Assembly (NCBI GenBank): GCA_963921825.1
Contig: OY997592.1
Coordinates: forward strand, 57,122,336 to 57,186,335
DNA length: 64,000 nt
From: Erodium maritimum
Taxonomy: Eukaryota > Streptophyta > Magnoliopsida > Geraniales > Geraniaceae
Direction of reading: 5' to 3'
The notes below the pieces were generated by a model, which saw nothing but the letters and a program-made list of their open reading frames with translations, was not told the origin of the DNA and did no database searches. Positions 10,298-21,824 of the stretch are shown here, piece by piece (position 1 is the stretch's first letter; each line of letters begins with the position of its first letter). Made by a program: the position numbers and the translations under genes.

Positions 10298-11561
10298 TTT
10301 TTTGTGACTAAAAAGTATGAATATTTCATTAATTATAAAGAGGTCAGTCCGGCCAGGTGCACCCCCGGTCGTCGCTGCCGGTGTCCTATCCCAGGTACCG
10401 CCCCCTGTCTCGCCCTCGACGGGCTGCTCAACGCCCGCTAGCAGATTTGGTTTTCGATAGACGGAGGTGTCTCAGCCTCCTTTGGAAGAATGAGAAGACC
10501 AGGCGGGGGTGGGAGGGTCCGTCTACGGACTATACCCATAGACCCGGACTACTACTACCGGGGAGTCTCGGGAAATCCGCACCAAAGGCATTATTTCCTG
10601 CTTTTTATTCTGTTTTAGGTCGAATAAATCTTTGGATAGATAGGGTTAGGAACTTGAGTATTAGTTCTTTTGAAATGTCGTTAAGAGGAACTCCTAAGTT
10701 CGGATCTGCGAGTCAAAGCAGACTACTTTTATGGACCATGAGCGCCTGATGGACTACGGTCAATCGGGACAAATATCTGGAATCCTGGACAGTTATGTCC
10801 TACCCTGTAAAGTTGATGTTCTACAGTAATACAATACCTCTCTACTCGTTTCAAAAAAAAAAGTCTCAGAAGATCTCCTTACAAAAACTATAAGACAGAT
10901 GAACCGTGATAATCAGTATTGGAAGAGTTATAAATGCGAACTGAAATTAAATCTAAACTATAACGAAACCTATAACTACTCCTCAAGGTATTGCCTAAAT
11001 ACTACATACTCTATAGAGTGCGACCGAACCTGATGTCATCAACTTTAGAGGGAGGCACATCTCTTACCAAGTACCCCTCCTAGGACCAGTCCCTAGAGCA
11101 CTGAATTCCTTTCCTCATTGAACCTACAAAGACGAAATCAAATAAAATAAAAATATATACTTGGGTAGCCATATCCATAATCGAGAGAGGGGTCGAGGAG
11201 GGTGCGGTGATGGAGGCCAAGGAGGAGGATGCGCCGGTGGCGGCTTCAGAGACGGTGGGGGTTGATCTGGAGGGTTGACTCGATACAGGGAGGTCGCGGG
11301 GCTCCGAGGTGGTGAGGTCGATCGATGCCAAGGTGAGCCAGACAGAGTTACAGAGGGGTGCCGAACAGGATCGGGAGACACGTCGTTGGTGGCGGGAGGG
11401 AGCCTACACCACGGTGGCTAGAGGCGGCTTGAAGGGATCCTTAACAGGAAAACCCTAACAGAGCTCATGGGCAGAAGCGCATGGGAGTAACATAGCTCAT
11501 AGCCATGACTACCATGGCCTTAGGCGACGCCAGGTCAGAGAGAAAAGGAGCGAGTTAATTT
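10298..11561 (-). mobile_element. Retroposon R2 with a 16-bp target duplication
   Basis: ATTGAAATGATAAGTT occurs exactly at 10282-10297 and again at 11562-11577. A poly-T run starts at 10298, so a polyA-tailed element inserted on the minus strand. On minus its 5' end is a GC-rich leader with TTAGGGTTTTCC (near 11458-11447). Next come a segment shared with R1 and R5 (near 11300-11165, ending CCTCTCTCGATTATGGAT), a T-rich stretch with a TAGGTTCAATG acceptor-like site, and one copy of the GCAGCGTTTAGGC-type module (about 10985-11040). The module is followed by a 3' tail like that of R5. A plus-strand LINE 3' fragment is embedded at about 10340-10861. No conserved protein frame is seen. Confidence 0.75.
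10340..10861 (+). mobile_element. LINE 3'-end fragment nested in R2, opposite strand
   Basis: The fragment ends with GTTTCAAAAAAAAA (10848-10861), a typical LINE tail. It splits the R2 tail: the R2 module side stops at about 10862 and the R2 terminal AT-rich tail resumes before about 10345. It is GC-rich with a low-quality open frame (10357-10749) and no recognised domain. The 5' edge is approximate. Confidence 0.55.
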
Positions 11562-11577
11562 ATTGAAATGATAAGTT

Positions 11578-11790
11578 AGATCATAATGATCATATGATAT
11601 TATAATATTATAAAAATATAGAAAACATAAAAAAAAGAACAACATATAGTTTTGAAGATAATCGAAACACTGGTTCTATAACTAGATGTTTGGAAAAATC
11701 AGGGAGGAATACTGGGAGTGGTTCCCTTTTCATAATGTGAGAAGCACATGATTTTCAAGATACTTTCCCTATCTCGACTTGAACTAATCT
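11578..11790. other. AT-rich spacer
   Basis: AT-rich sequence with stops in all frames; no gene or repeat is recognised. Confidence 0.4.
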
Positions 11791-13106
11791 ATTTTTTTCT
11801 GAACATATGTCCAATGAGTAAATCAGGGAAAGAAGGAGGCCGGGAAGCAAATGGATCCTATTCCAATAGGCCGAGGTATGGCTCCTCTGGGACATCCCGT
11901 GGAGCCCTAGAGATATCATGATGACCAACGAGGCTGCTTCAAATACCTCACTTGTACCCCTTGGGCCAAACCCCTTTCCTGGTTTAAAATATGCATCCTT
12001 GCCGAACTACAGCTAGTTCGAGCCACCTGGTTCTTTGTTGAGTCTGTGAGAGTGAATCCTTCCATATTGGTCAGCGATTTGGTCTCGATTTCCAGGTGAT
12101 CTTTCTCGAAACAAAAAGTGACAGGAATATGATGGCCTTCTTGGTTATTGGGTTCCTGTCGAGGATGCTCCAATGGTCGCACATTCATAGTCACTCGAAT
12201 CCCACAAATCATTAGGCTTTCTCGGGTCGTCTCTTGGGTCTGTTGATCGGCTTGTGCCCCACCTTGGATCATCTCCACCAATATCTCTCGGTTGTGAAAT
12301 GTTTTTCATGGGGACTGTTATAGCGGATGAGAGTTCCAGGCATGGTGATGATAATCGGGTAGTACTTAATTCTCCCTCTAGAGTATATCGTCTCCTTTGA
12401 TCCCCATAGGATGGCGAGGGCTGACCTAATGACCAATGTCAAATTGCAAAGGGTGTCTACTCCGTGGTGTATCTTGATCGGACCAATTGGAGGGAAACGG
12501 CCAGGTATAGCCTTGTATCACATGTCCTTTGTCATGGAAGTACATCGACGAGGGTCTCCTCTAATTACGGTTGGACCAATCGGTGTATGGAGTGGACCGT
12601 AGCCATTTCCCTAAAAAGGACAACCATTGGAGCTCCATTCCATAGTCGTCCTCAACACGGTGATGCAGCGATGGTGGATAAATCCCGAGCAAACAATCTG
12701 AAACATGGGTGGGGGCTTGTATCCCTAGCGAAATATCCCACTGCAACACGGGTGTTCCAGTAGAGCTCTATCGCCAGGCGTGGTTGGGATCGTCTCCAAA
12801 TCCTCTTCTTCTAGTCAGCGTGAGGACACGAGGAGGCGTCATAGGCAAGAAGTTCCCTATCGACGGGTGAGGTCTTGGCGTGGAAGATCATGCTTCCTAT
12901 TTGTGGAGGTGATCCAGGTCCCAATGCACCAGAAGTATAGCAGGAGGGCGGCGCAGATGGTGGCGCGAGACGAGAGAAGCCATAGTCGTGGGAGGTGGTG
13001 AATGACCATGGTGTGTCGGAGACGATGGTGATCGTGAAAGGCGGAGGGTGAGTTGAGAGAGGCGGAGCAAGAGCGATAGAAAACCCTAATAGGCCGAACA
13101 CGTAAA
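11791..13106 (-). mobile_element. Non-autonomous LINE-like retroposon (minus strand)
   Basis: A poly-T run at 11791-11797 marks a minus-strand tail. The GC-rich 5' end (about 13106-13080) reads TTAGGGTTTTCTATCGC on minus, the same leader type as R2, R3 and R6. Two open frames on minus (12281-11916, and 13143-12811, whose start lies upstream of the element) are rich in charged or Pro/Ser residues. They could be decayed LINE ORF1 (gag-like) sequence, but no zinc knuckle or other diagnostic motif is visible. No convincing target duplication was found, so the limits are approximate. Confidence 0.4.
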
Positions 13107-13334
13107 AAAAATATTGACTTTGAAATATAATACTACCTAACATTCACTTTATTTACTCTAAATAAATAATGACAAAATAATTCTTGCAACATTAATTTTT
13201 TTACATATTTTGTTCTCATCTTTTTTTAAATGATTTTTGTTCTCTTCTTCAAATTGTTATAGGTTGAGTCTTGATCTTTTTTGTGGCAAACCCCGAGTCT
13301 TAAATTCTTATTTTATATTATATTTGTGCCAAAA
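13107..13334. other. AT-rich spacer
   Basis: AT-rich DNA with no recognisable gene, forming the left flank of R3. Confidence 0.4.
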
Positions 13335-13353
13335 TATTTTAAATAACAACTTT

Positions 13354-14224
13354 TTTTTGAAACGATAACATAGATATTTTTATTACTCATAATCATAAAT
13401 CATAAACATAAATTGAGTCACAGACCCTGTGTGCCAGCATATGTCCGAAGCCCCCGTAGGGATTTTGGCGAACTTGGCCCGTAAAGGTGATCGCTTTTGA
13501 ATAACAGATCTAGAATGAACAAAGATTAGCACACAAACGAAATAAAAAACTACCAAATTTGCGATGCCAGTTCTTCTGGGCCCCGTGCCAGTGGGACGTT
13601 CTGGTAACGTTAATTCTTCGTCTTGAGTCGTCTGGATCTTTTGAAATAGTTTGGAGGACGGGATACGCTCCCAGTGCTCCGGATGTGACTTCACCGGTAC
13701 TTCACGTAGAAGCAGATTAATCATCATCGATTTTACCCGCAAAAGTTTGTTCGGGGTCGAGAGTTCCGATTTCGGGTGCCGGGGAAATCGGCCCCAACCT
13801 ATCGTCCCTCCTCCCGGATCCCAGATCCATCGAGGGAGCGGACCCATGGCGGCGAGGGGTGGCCCTGGGGAGGGAGGCCGCTGCAGATGGAGGACGGCGC
13901 ATGGAGCCCGTATCCCGGAGAACGGCGGCATGAGGGCCACGATGGCTACTGGCTCGAGGACGGGACCAATCCGGCGACGCAAGATCGGTAGCACGAGACG
14001 AGGAAGAGGCCGTGGGACGGGCTGAACGAGAGGCAACGACCTGTGGAGGTGGAACGACGGCGAAAAAGGATGATAAAAGAAAACCCTAGCAAGGGTACTG
14101 TTGTACCCATCCATTGGTAAACCCGTCAAGGATAACAGAGCGCTTTGAGTCAGGCGCTTCAATGGTGGAGAAAAAGGGGGAGGGGGAGGAGGCTGCGCAG
14201 AGAGAGCGCAACCCCTAGGATTTG
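13354..14224 (-). mobile_element. Retroposon R3 with a 16-19-bp target duplication
   Basis: TATTTTAAATAACAACTTT is present at 13335-13353 and at 14225-14243; the last three T bases may belong to the tail. A poly-T tract follows the left copy, giving minus orientation. The element is about 870 bp and much more GC-rich than its flanks. It has a leader with CTAGGGTTTTC (about 14090-14079 on minus) and a 259-aa open frame on minus (14162-13383) that fills nearly all of it. That frame is rich in Pro and Arg and has no recognised domain. It may be a gag-like ORF1 remnant or a chance frame. Confidence 0.75.
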
Positions 14225-14320
14225 TATTTTAAATAACAACTTTGTCTACGAGATTTTAAATAAAAAGTAAAACAAAAAAAAATCAAAATTTGATTAAGTC
14301 GAGTATGTTAATAGAATAAA

Positions 14321-14706
14321 GGGAAAACGCCACAAAACAACTATGCCCCGACTTTATAGCTCACAAAACAACTATTGACAATTTTATCGTTCAAATCACA
14401 TCGTCCCAAAAGTTAAATGTCAAAAACCATAAAAATTGTGACGGTCCGTTAACAACGTTAGTGTAAAGACCAAACTGCCCTCAGTTTTAGTCATAACTCT
14501 ATAGTTGTATTTTGTAATATAAAGTCAAACCATAGTTGTTTCTTGGTGTTTTTCCATCACACGGTTAACGGTCCGTCTATTTTTAGACGGATTTTTATGG
14601 TTTTTGACATTTAACTTTTGGGACGATGTGATTTGAACGATAAAATTGTCAATAGTTGTTTTGTGAGCTATAAAGTCGGGGCATAGTTGTTTTGTGGCGT
14701 TTTCCC
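14321..14706. mobile_element. MULE-type MITE with perfect 116-bp terminal inverted repeats
   Basis: The first 116 bases (14321-14436, starting GGGAAAACGCCACAAAAC) are exactly repeated in inverted orientation at 14591-14706. The 9-bp sequence TAGAATAAA flanks both sides (14312-14320 and 14707-14715). Long inverted repeats plus a 9-bp target duplication are the signature of Mutator-like elements, and the 386-bp length makes it a non-autonomous MITE. The core (14437-14590) is non-coding and contains a second small inverted repeat around CCGTCTATTTTTAGACGG. Perfect repeats and target duplication imply recent insertion. Confidence 0.95.
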
Positions 14707-14799
14707 TAGAATAAAAAAATAATCACGATAGTTCAATCATGAAAGAAAAATATGATTGATATATTTTTATTTAAAATTCTAAAGGTACGATCTATTTAT

Positions 14800-16440
14800 T
14801 AGAATAAATGGCAACAAAACATAAGTTTATTTTTATCAGCAAAACCAAATTTAAATTAAGCCTCTTGAAATGATGAAAACGAGTACATGAAGATGGTCCA
14901 GCTACAGACCAAAGAGTGAATAGAACGCTGGCATGACAACCCAACCTTATGAAAATCCCACCAAGGGGACATACCAGATACATGAACGAGCATTTTTATA
15001 CAAGGAACCTCGGCTTCCCAACAAGGAAGCGAAAAGACAGTGAAGGTCTAACTAACCATATTTTACAACCCTGAAACGCAAAACAAGTAAAACAAGAGAG
15101 TCTTACACCCAGATTTTACAACACTGAAGCGCGCTCAAAAGGGGGGGGGGGGTCAAAACCCGTATTTTCTTACCATTAAGCGTAAGAGGACCCAAACGAA
15201 ACACCAGAAGTAAATAGAGCAGATCCACTACAATCCACACCAATAGGATGAAGAAGCGCGTCCCACGACCAGAGTTGGTAATAGACACCTCGAATGATCC
15301 GTGAGGAGCTCCTCGGACGAGATCGACAGTGAGATATTAGACGATGGAACCCGTACTCATCCCTCCAATACCTAATTCCGGACAACACCGAAAGAAGGCC
15401 CAAAAGGGAGTGGACCGGTATTTCTACCGAGTACGAGGTCAGGCCTCCAAGTCGGCAGCAGTAAGACATCACCTCCGGTATCAAAGGATGGAACTCGAGC
15501 TGAGCGTTTCGAAACCGAAACCAGTAACCCCTCGCCGGCCAACACCAAACGAGGACCCGAAAGAGACGACTTGTAGTTATACCGAGCAAGAGCCAACCTA
15601 AACCGGACAGATATGATATTAAAACCGACTACCAAGAACAGATCAGCAAAAATGGAGGATTTCCCGATAGCCAAAACCCGAGAATCCGACAAATACCTAC
15701 CCAATACATCCAATCCACAAGGAAGCTTGAGGGAGCATCACCCATGTCCAATATAGAGCATATACGTTCTCCGGCGAATGACGAGACAAGGAGGCCGAAC
15801 AACCGAAAGGTAATCCAGCAACACCGCAAAATCAAAAACAAACACAAACCGAGGATGAGGGGATACATACCAGACCTACCAGACTAAAAAATCCGGTGAG
15901 GGGGGGCGGGCATTCGGCGAGCAGACGAAGCAGCAGGAACGAACTCCGGGCCAGAAGCACACAAAACCGGAGCCAAACGAGACACTGGCTGGTCCTTCCA
16001 ACTTGCGACGCCATCCACGAGATCCAGCCACAGACTTTGGAGAAGGGACAACGTCGGGCCGGAAACCACTAACAGAATCAGAGCAGATCTGGATAAACAC
16101 CTCCTCGCAAACCCTTGAGTGTGCAGCGACACCGACGAGGCCACACGGTGAGGAGGCCGAGTTCCGGCAACGCAGAGAGGTCAAGCTCCCTCGACATCAA
16201 CGCTGGAAGACAACTCACCATCGAGCACGAGAGAAGACCGAGATTTGGTACGAATCGAACAGCGAAAAGAGGAGCTAGGGGGGAAGAAAGAAGGAAGGAG
16301 GAAGCGGGGAAGAGCTGAAGAACAAAAGAGGGAGAAGAGACGCCTCCGCCGGCCATTGTCATAGTCGAAGTCGTGGCCGTAGCCGACATATACAAGAGAC
16401 GACGGCAAAAACAAGCTCTGTTTTAGGGTTTTGGGCGAGA
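14800..16440 (-). mobile_element. Retroposon-like GC-rich block (minus strand), related to 1-960
   Basis: The block is GC-rich, with a minus-strand leader AAAACCCTAAAACAGAGC at its right end (about 16436-16419) and an AT-rich end near 14800-14870. The segment 15340-15435 matches bases 27-80 of the window. Numerous overlapping frames on both strands reflect base composition and carry no recognised domain. A run of ten G lies at about 15141-15150. No target duplication was found. The likely class is a non-autonomous LINE or the 5' part of one; this is inferred only. Confidence 0.4.
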
Positions 16441-16599
16441 GAAAACTTTTAAATTGAGAACATGTATACATATTACATCCAACAAAACATAAGTTAAACG
16501 TCACAACATATAGCAAGTTTTAGATAATTGTATCAACCTTTGAAAAATGTATAAATACAAGATATTTTTTTTTTGAAACGACAAGATATAGATCTATCA

Positions 16600-16934
16600 T
16601 TTGAAATGATATAGAATACATTTGAGTGCATTCGGAATAATGAAGCCGGACCACGAATGGACAGACATAGAACGGCTTCCCGAGCTAGCCAGTGGGCTGC
16701 TCCGTTCGCTGACCTAGAAATATACCCGAGTTTGACATCCTCGAGAACAACAAGAAGAGACCGACAATCGTCAACCAGTCGGCCCAGAAGGGAGAACACC
16801 TGATGAGTCCCCTGAATCAGATGTACCATATATCGGGCACCGCTACAGATAACGACTCTACGCAGATGTGACGCTTGAATCCATTGCAGGGCCTGCCAGA
16901 TCGCCATAGCTTCAGAAAATTCAGGCCCCAACAT
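16600..16934 (-). pseudogene. LINE#1 RNase H domain remnant
   Basis: The frame from 16934 contains EFSEAMAIWQALQWIQ, VVICSGARYMVHLI and the C-terminal SRSANGAAHWLAREA. These match the RVT_3/RNase H fold found at the C-terminus of plant L1 ORF2. The catalytic Asp normally in the V-x-x-D motif reads as Ser-Gly here, so catalysis is probably lost. It follows the zf-RVT segment in the minus-strand direction. Confidence 0.8.
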
Positions 16935-17246
16935 GCCTAGCCCTGTACCACTCCTTCCCTCCAGGATTGCTCCTGTTTACGTTCTACATAACCATCCCCA
17001 TCCAAATTGTCCTGAATCGGCAAAAGTTGCACCATCCACATTGATAGTCGACCAGGTCGGGGCGGTGGGCTCCATCCCGTTTTCTTGTAAGGGGGCGGCC
17101 GTTTGTTTAACTTGGCCACTATGGGGCTCTGACCAGCTGCATTGGTTACTGAGGATCGTGGCTATGATACTATGAGGAATGAAGATACTATTCTCCCAAA
17201 CCTTCCCATTCCATGCTTTCCAGATTTCCCAGAGAATCAGAATCAG

Positions 17247-18092
17247 TCAGCTCTTCATCTTCATATCAGGCAGATTCAGTACCAAAGATATCCAAGCATG
17301 TGAAATGCACGAAGGGGGAATAGGAACCTGTGTACCCGATAATTCCCAGACGGCCTGGGCAAAGGGGCAGTGAAGGGGGAGATGGTCAGTAGTCTCCTGA
17401 TCACCCTGACAGATCGGACATACGCTTGGTATCGGGACGAATTTGGTTCGCAAATTGACTGCTACTTGGAGGGTACCTGATAATGCACGCCAGATGAAGA
17501 CCTTTATACGTGGCTGGATATCTAAGTCCCATATGCCTGTCCAGATCGTTGTCCCCACCAATAAGTGCCATCGACCATTATCTTGGGATAGGGCTCTATA
17601 CCCTTCCTTAACTGAATACACCCCCTGGATGTTGTATTTGCAAGACCACTTGTCTGTGTGATGCGGAAGGGGAGGTGGGACCTGCAGGATATCCTCCACT
17701 AAGGCAAGAGGGAAGTTGTGCTGAAGCTTCGGAATATCCCATGACTGACCCTGGCTCGAAGCTAAATCTGAGACCTTCATGTCTGAGGTAAGACATGTAT
17801 GAGGTGGGATGATGGGGTCATTCCCTAGGAGCCAGGGAGTACCTTCAACCAGGGTCGAGTAGCCATCCCCGATAGTACGGATCAATCCCTGCCGGAGTAA
17901 AGCTTGAATAGCTCGGAGTCCTGATCGTATCTGACTTGGGTTGTTACCCCCGCCTGCGGATAAGAAATCGCCCGTCGGAAAATACCAAGCTTTGAAGAGA
18001 CGAGCTACCAAACTATCTGGCTGGGTCAAAAATTTCCATCCCATTTTGGCCAACATGGCTAAGTTCAGATCTCTCATATCTTTGAATCCCAT
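17247..18092 (-). pseudogene. LINE#1 zf-RVT domain segment
   Basis: A 281-aa open frame starts MGFKDMRDLNLAMLAKMGW, the region after the LINE reverse transcriptase. It continues through the WKFLTQPDSLVARLFKAWYF block to the zf-RVT zinc-binding region (WDLDIQPRIKVFIWRAL, then CPICQGDQETTDHLPLHCPF, with the C-x2-C...H-x4-C pattern present). This is the best-kept part of the element. It is one ORF2 piece separated by frameshifts from the reverse transcriptase upstream and the RNase H downstream. Confidence 0.85.
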
Positions 18093-18248
18093 TCCCCCGT
18101 CCTCCTTTGGCCTGCAGAGCTTCTTCCAGTCCTGCCAGATAATCGGCTTGTTTCCCCGAGGGGTCCCCGTCCACTAATATCGTGCTAAGGCAACATGGAT
18201 CTTGTTGATGGATTCCCGAGGCAGTAGAAATACGCTCATTGCATAAGT

Positions 18249-19615
18249 CTACATGACCTGAAGCACCGATCGAATCATCACCTCTTTTCCACCTGCTGAT
18301 AGCATTTGTCCGTCCCAGGACCTTATTTTTGTCACTATCCGATTGCATAAGAACTGAAGGCTCTGTCCTTTGCGTCTACCCATCATGTTTGGGACTCCCA
18401 AGTACATGGATGGGCCTGAGATCTCCTGAATGCCTAAAAAGCCATAACAGGCTGCCCGGTCCTCTGGCGAGGTGTTTGTACTGAAAAATATAGAAGACTT
18501 GGCCTTGTTGACTACATGTCCCAACATTTGACCGAAGGAATGCAGAATTTGTTGAACTTGCTCAGCTTCATTCTTATTGGCCCTGTAGAAAATGTAACAG
18601 TCGTCTACAAAGAAAATGTGAGACACAATTGGGGCCCCCTGGCCACTGATACCCCGTGAAGAGTCCCATTCCTTTCAGCTTGATTGAACATTCGGGACAG
18701 ACCTTCCGTACAGAAAAAGGAATAGATAGGGAAACAAAGGATCACCTTGACGAATCCCCCGTTCAGCTGTGAAAGGGGCAATATTCTTGCCATCTGAGCT
18801 AACCGTGTACTGGATGGACCGCATGCAGGCAAGGACCAATGATCTCCACACTCTATCAAAGCCAAACACACCCATCATGGATAACAAGAAAGACCACTCC
18901 ACTCTATCGTAAGCCTTGCTCATATCCAGCTTTAGAACCATAAATCCTCTCTGCCCTTGGGACCGACGCCTAAGTGAGTGGATAATTTCATACGATATAG
19001 AAACGTCATCTTGAATATGATGACCTGGGACAAAAGCTCCCTGATTAGTGGATATAATGGGGTCCAAGAGTGGTTTTAGTCGATTGGCCATCTTTTGAAA
19101 AATATTCTGAAGATGACGTTGCACATGGCTATAGGCTATAGGTCTGCAATCTTCCTAGCCACAGTCTTCTTGGGGATCAGTACAAGGGTAGTCTTGTTGA
19201 TATCGTAATTAATATTTCCAGTTGCCACTGCAGACCGTACGAATTCAATAACCTCAGGACGCAGGGTATCCCAATAATGTTGGAAGAATTTCGGGTTAAG
19301 ACCAATGGGACCTGGAGACTTAGACGGACCCATCTGGAAGACTGCCTTACGAACCTCAGCATCCGATACCCACTTTGTCAACCGTAAATTCTGAGCAGGG
19401 GATATCATATGAGGAATTGACATGGGCAGGTCGTAGTCATCAATGTCCCCAGCAGTGAAGATATTGGTGAAATAGTTGAGTACCAGTTCCCTCATTCCCG
19501 TATGCCATTGCATTTCCACTCCCTCATCATCAACAAAGGATTTGATTTTGTTCCTCGTCTGCCTTTTCGTGGCCGATCGCTGGAAAAACTTTGTATTTCT
19601 ATCACCTTCTCCCAA
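18249..19615 (-). pseudogene. LINE#1 reverse transcriptase remnant
   Basis: Three open pieces on minus together cover the RVT_1 domain. 19615-19136 has GEGDRNTKFFQRSATKR and the GPSKSPGPIGLNPKFFQ block. 19124-18675 has GAFVPGHHIQDDVSISYEI, KLDMSKAYDRVEWSFL (first catalytic Asp) and GIRQGDPLFPYLF. 18626-18249 has HIFFVDDCYIF, the F-x-D-D catalytic box with Val in place of the usual Ala. Frameshifts between the pieces inactivate the gene. Confidence 0.9.
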
Positions 19616-19924
19616 CCAATGTTGTTTTGCCCGTTGACGCCAGAACTCTTTCTGTTTGGCCAGAGCTCGGTTATACTGTTTCTACAGAGCTAAACGGAGT
19701 CTGATGCCTTGCATGTCTGTTCGACCATTCAGTTCAGCCAATTTTCGTTGAAGAGAACGAATTTGGTTGATATTATCCTGAAATACAGTCTGACCCCACT
19801 CGTCGAGAGATGTATCGATATCTTTGATGTGATGCTTGATGTGTCAATCCCCCGGTCTGCCCCATTCAGTTTGAACTAGGTTACCACATTCTGGATGCTC
19901 CAGCCAGACATTCTCAAACCGAAA

Positions 19925-20746
19925 TTACCGCTGGCGGCGCTCTGGAGGTTCCTTTTGAAGTTGAAGTAAGATAGGCATGTGATTTGACGTCGAGAAACTC
20001 AGATTTTGCAGAGAAGCATCCCAATACCTAGCCCTTGCTTGTGGGGATATGAAGGCCTTATCAAGTTGAATCTTCATTTTAGTCTCCGGATCATGTCCCC
20101 TTGTCCACGTAAATTGGTACCCTTGTAAAGGTAATTCCTCCACCCCGATGTCAGTAATGGCATGCTGAAACCCCTACATGAGTCCTATAGGGTACGCATT
20201 GCCCCCCCTTTTCTCTAACGGCCGGAGGATACCGTTAAAATCCCCCATTAACACCCATTCTACCAGAGCCGGAATCGTAGCCAGGTGGCGTAAGAGGTCC
20301 CAAGTCCTATACCGATGCTCCCAAACCGGTTCCTCATAAATCCCGGTAAAACGCATAGGCAATTCCTGATTGAATCGTATGATAATATCAATATGTGACT
20401 GTTGGACCGAGAGTAAGTCCACCGCACACCTATCCGACCAAAGTAGGATAACCCCGCCTTTGTTCGATGGTGCTCTAGTACCAGGAATAGTCGGCGGAGT
20501 CACTCTTGGGATCCTTGTACCCCCGTGGAACACCAAAGTCTGCCGGAGAATGGCCAGCCTTGATCTAGAGTTCTGAGACTCTACATGACGTGTTTCCGTT
20601 AAGAAAACCACGTCTGGTTTGAGGCGACCAATCAAGTCCTTGAGTTGACGACGGTTATGATCCACACCCAATCCACGACAATTCCAGGCAAGAAAAGTCG
20701 GCATTTGACAACAAGGCACCACAAAACAGTACGCGACAAACGACAA
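19925..20746 (-). pseudogene. LINE#1 apurinic-type endonuclease remnant
   Basis: The frame 20746-20174 contains FLAWNCRGLG, KPDVVFLTETRH and VLMGDFNGILRPLEKRGG, the conserved motifs of the exonuclease/endonuclease/phosphatase fold of LINE ORF2. A frameshift near 20170 leads to the piece 20143-19925 with a degenerate form of the usual S-D-H box (STSNHMPI). In an active LINE this domain nicks target DNA to start reverse transcription. Confidence 0.9.
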
Positions 20747-21290
20747 ACCGAACCAGAATAACGATCACCAAAAATAAGCCAAACAAGCAGGATCACAATG
20801 GAATCGGGATACCTTGGTGACCCTAGGTCAAAGTGTCGTCGAGACCTGATACGGAAACCGGCTAAGCAAAGAGAAACTGAGGGGCCGTCGGTGCCACGAG
20901 GGTGATCGACAGCAGCAAGCCACCAGCGACGTGATCCCAGATTGGCAAAGGTGAGGACACAGGGAGTGAAAGGGCAGATGAGCGGAGTCGCTGACGGCAG
21001 AGGGAGGGGCGTGAGAGACCGCCAGAACCACGAGAGTGATCGACAACAAAGGGATCACTGGCGACGAGAGCCTGGGATTGTGATGACGAGGAGGCACGGG
21101 AGTTGGACGGCAGAAACAGGCGGATCACCGACTTCGAGAGCCCGGACCTTGGTGCGGATCGACTAGTCGATGACGAAAACCGACCGGAGAGTGCATGATG
21201 CGTGATCAGAACCACGACGATCAGGGTGATCGACGATGGTGAAGCTTACCCCGTGGGGTTATGGGTGAACCCTAATAGGGTTTGGGAGAA

Positions 21291-21824
21291 CGCGATACAA
21301 TGTTTTTTTTTGTTTTTTTTAAGGTTTAAAGATTAATCATAAATTGAAAACTTAAAAACTTAGTCATCTGACCAAGTATGCTGTTATCAAGCCTATTTAT
21401 AAATGGAGTTATCATCAAATTATTTAATTCCAACTCATTACAATCTAGTTCTAATAAAATTCAAAAATTAAAATTTTGAAAAATTTATTCAGAACTGGCT
21501 TTCGTTGAAGAACATTGTCAATAATGTTGAAAGATACTGAGCTAGTTCGATTTTACCCATAAAGAAGGGGTTGAAAGGCTAATGATGTTGAAAGTCAATC
21601 ATGGGCATGGACCGTGGTAACGTGGGCATGACACTTCCATATAAGGTAGACTTGGTGCACTGATTGGAGCCTCTCATCTTTGCAAATGATAAATGATACT
21701 AGAAAAAGGAAGTAACAATTGCTGAATTATTTCCATTCTCAACCAAACATTTTCATAACACATTGTTAAATAATTGCATTACTCATCTCTTATTAGAATG
21801 AATTTATCTTCAACTTGTTCAAAG
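21291..21824 (-). other. 3' flank of the GTPase gene, probable 3' UTR
   Basis: This AT-rich stretch lies between LINE#1 and the GTPase stop codon. The part nearest 21824 should be 3' UTR. I see no single convincing polyadenylation signal. Two long T runs at about 21303-21320 mark the border to the LINE leader. Confidence 0.4.

Larger units (their letters stand above)
16565..21290 (-). mobile_element. LINE#1: plant L1-like non-LTR retrotransposon, decayed
   Basis: A poly-T tract at 16565-16574 gives the polyA tail of a minus-strand LINE. Going upstream on minus, remnants appear in the order expected reading back from the end of plant L1 ORF2: RNase H (16934-16600), zf-RVT (18092-17247), reverse transcriptase (19615-18249) and AP-type endonuclease (20746-19925). 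A GC-rich leader with AGGGTTCACCC (about 21272-21262) precedes them. ORF1 is not recognisable. ORF2 is broken by several frameshifts and stops, so the element is inactive, but it is nearly full length. No clear target duplication was found. Confidence 0.85.
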
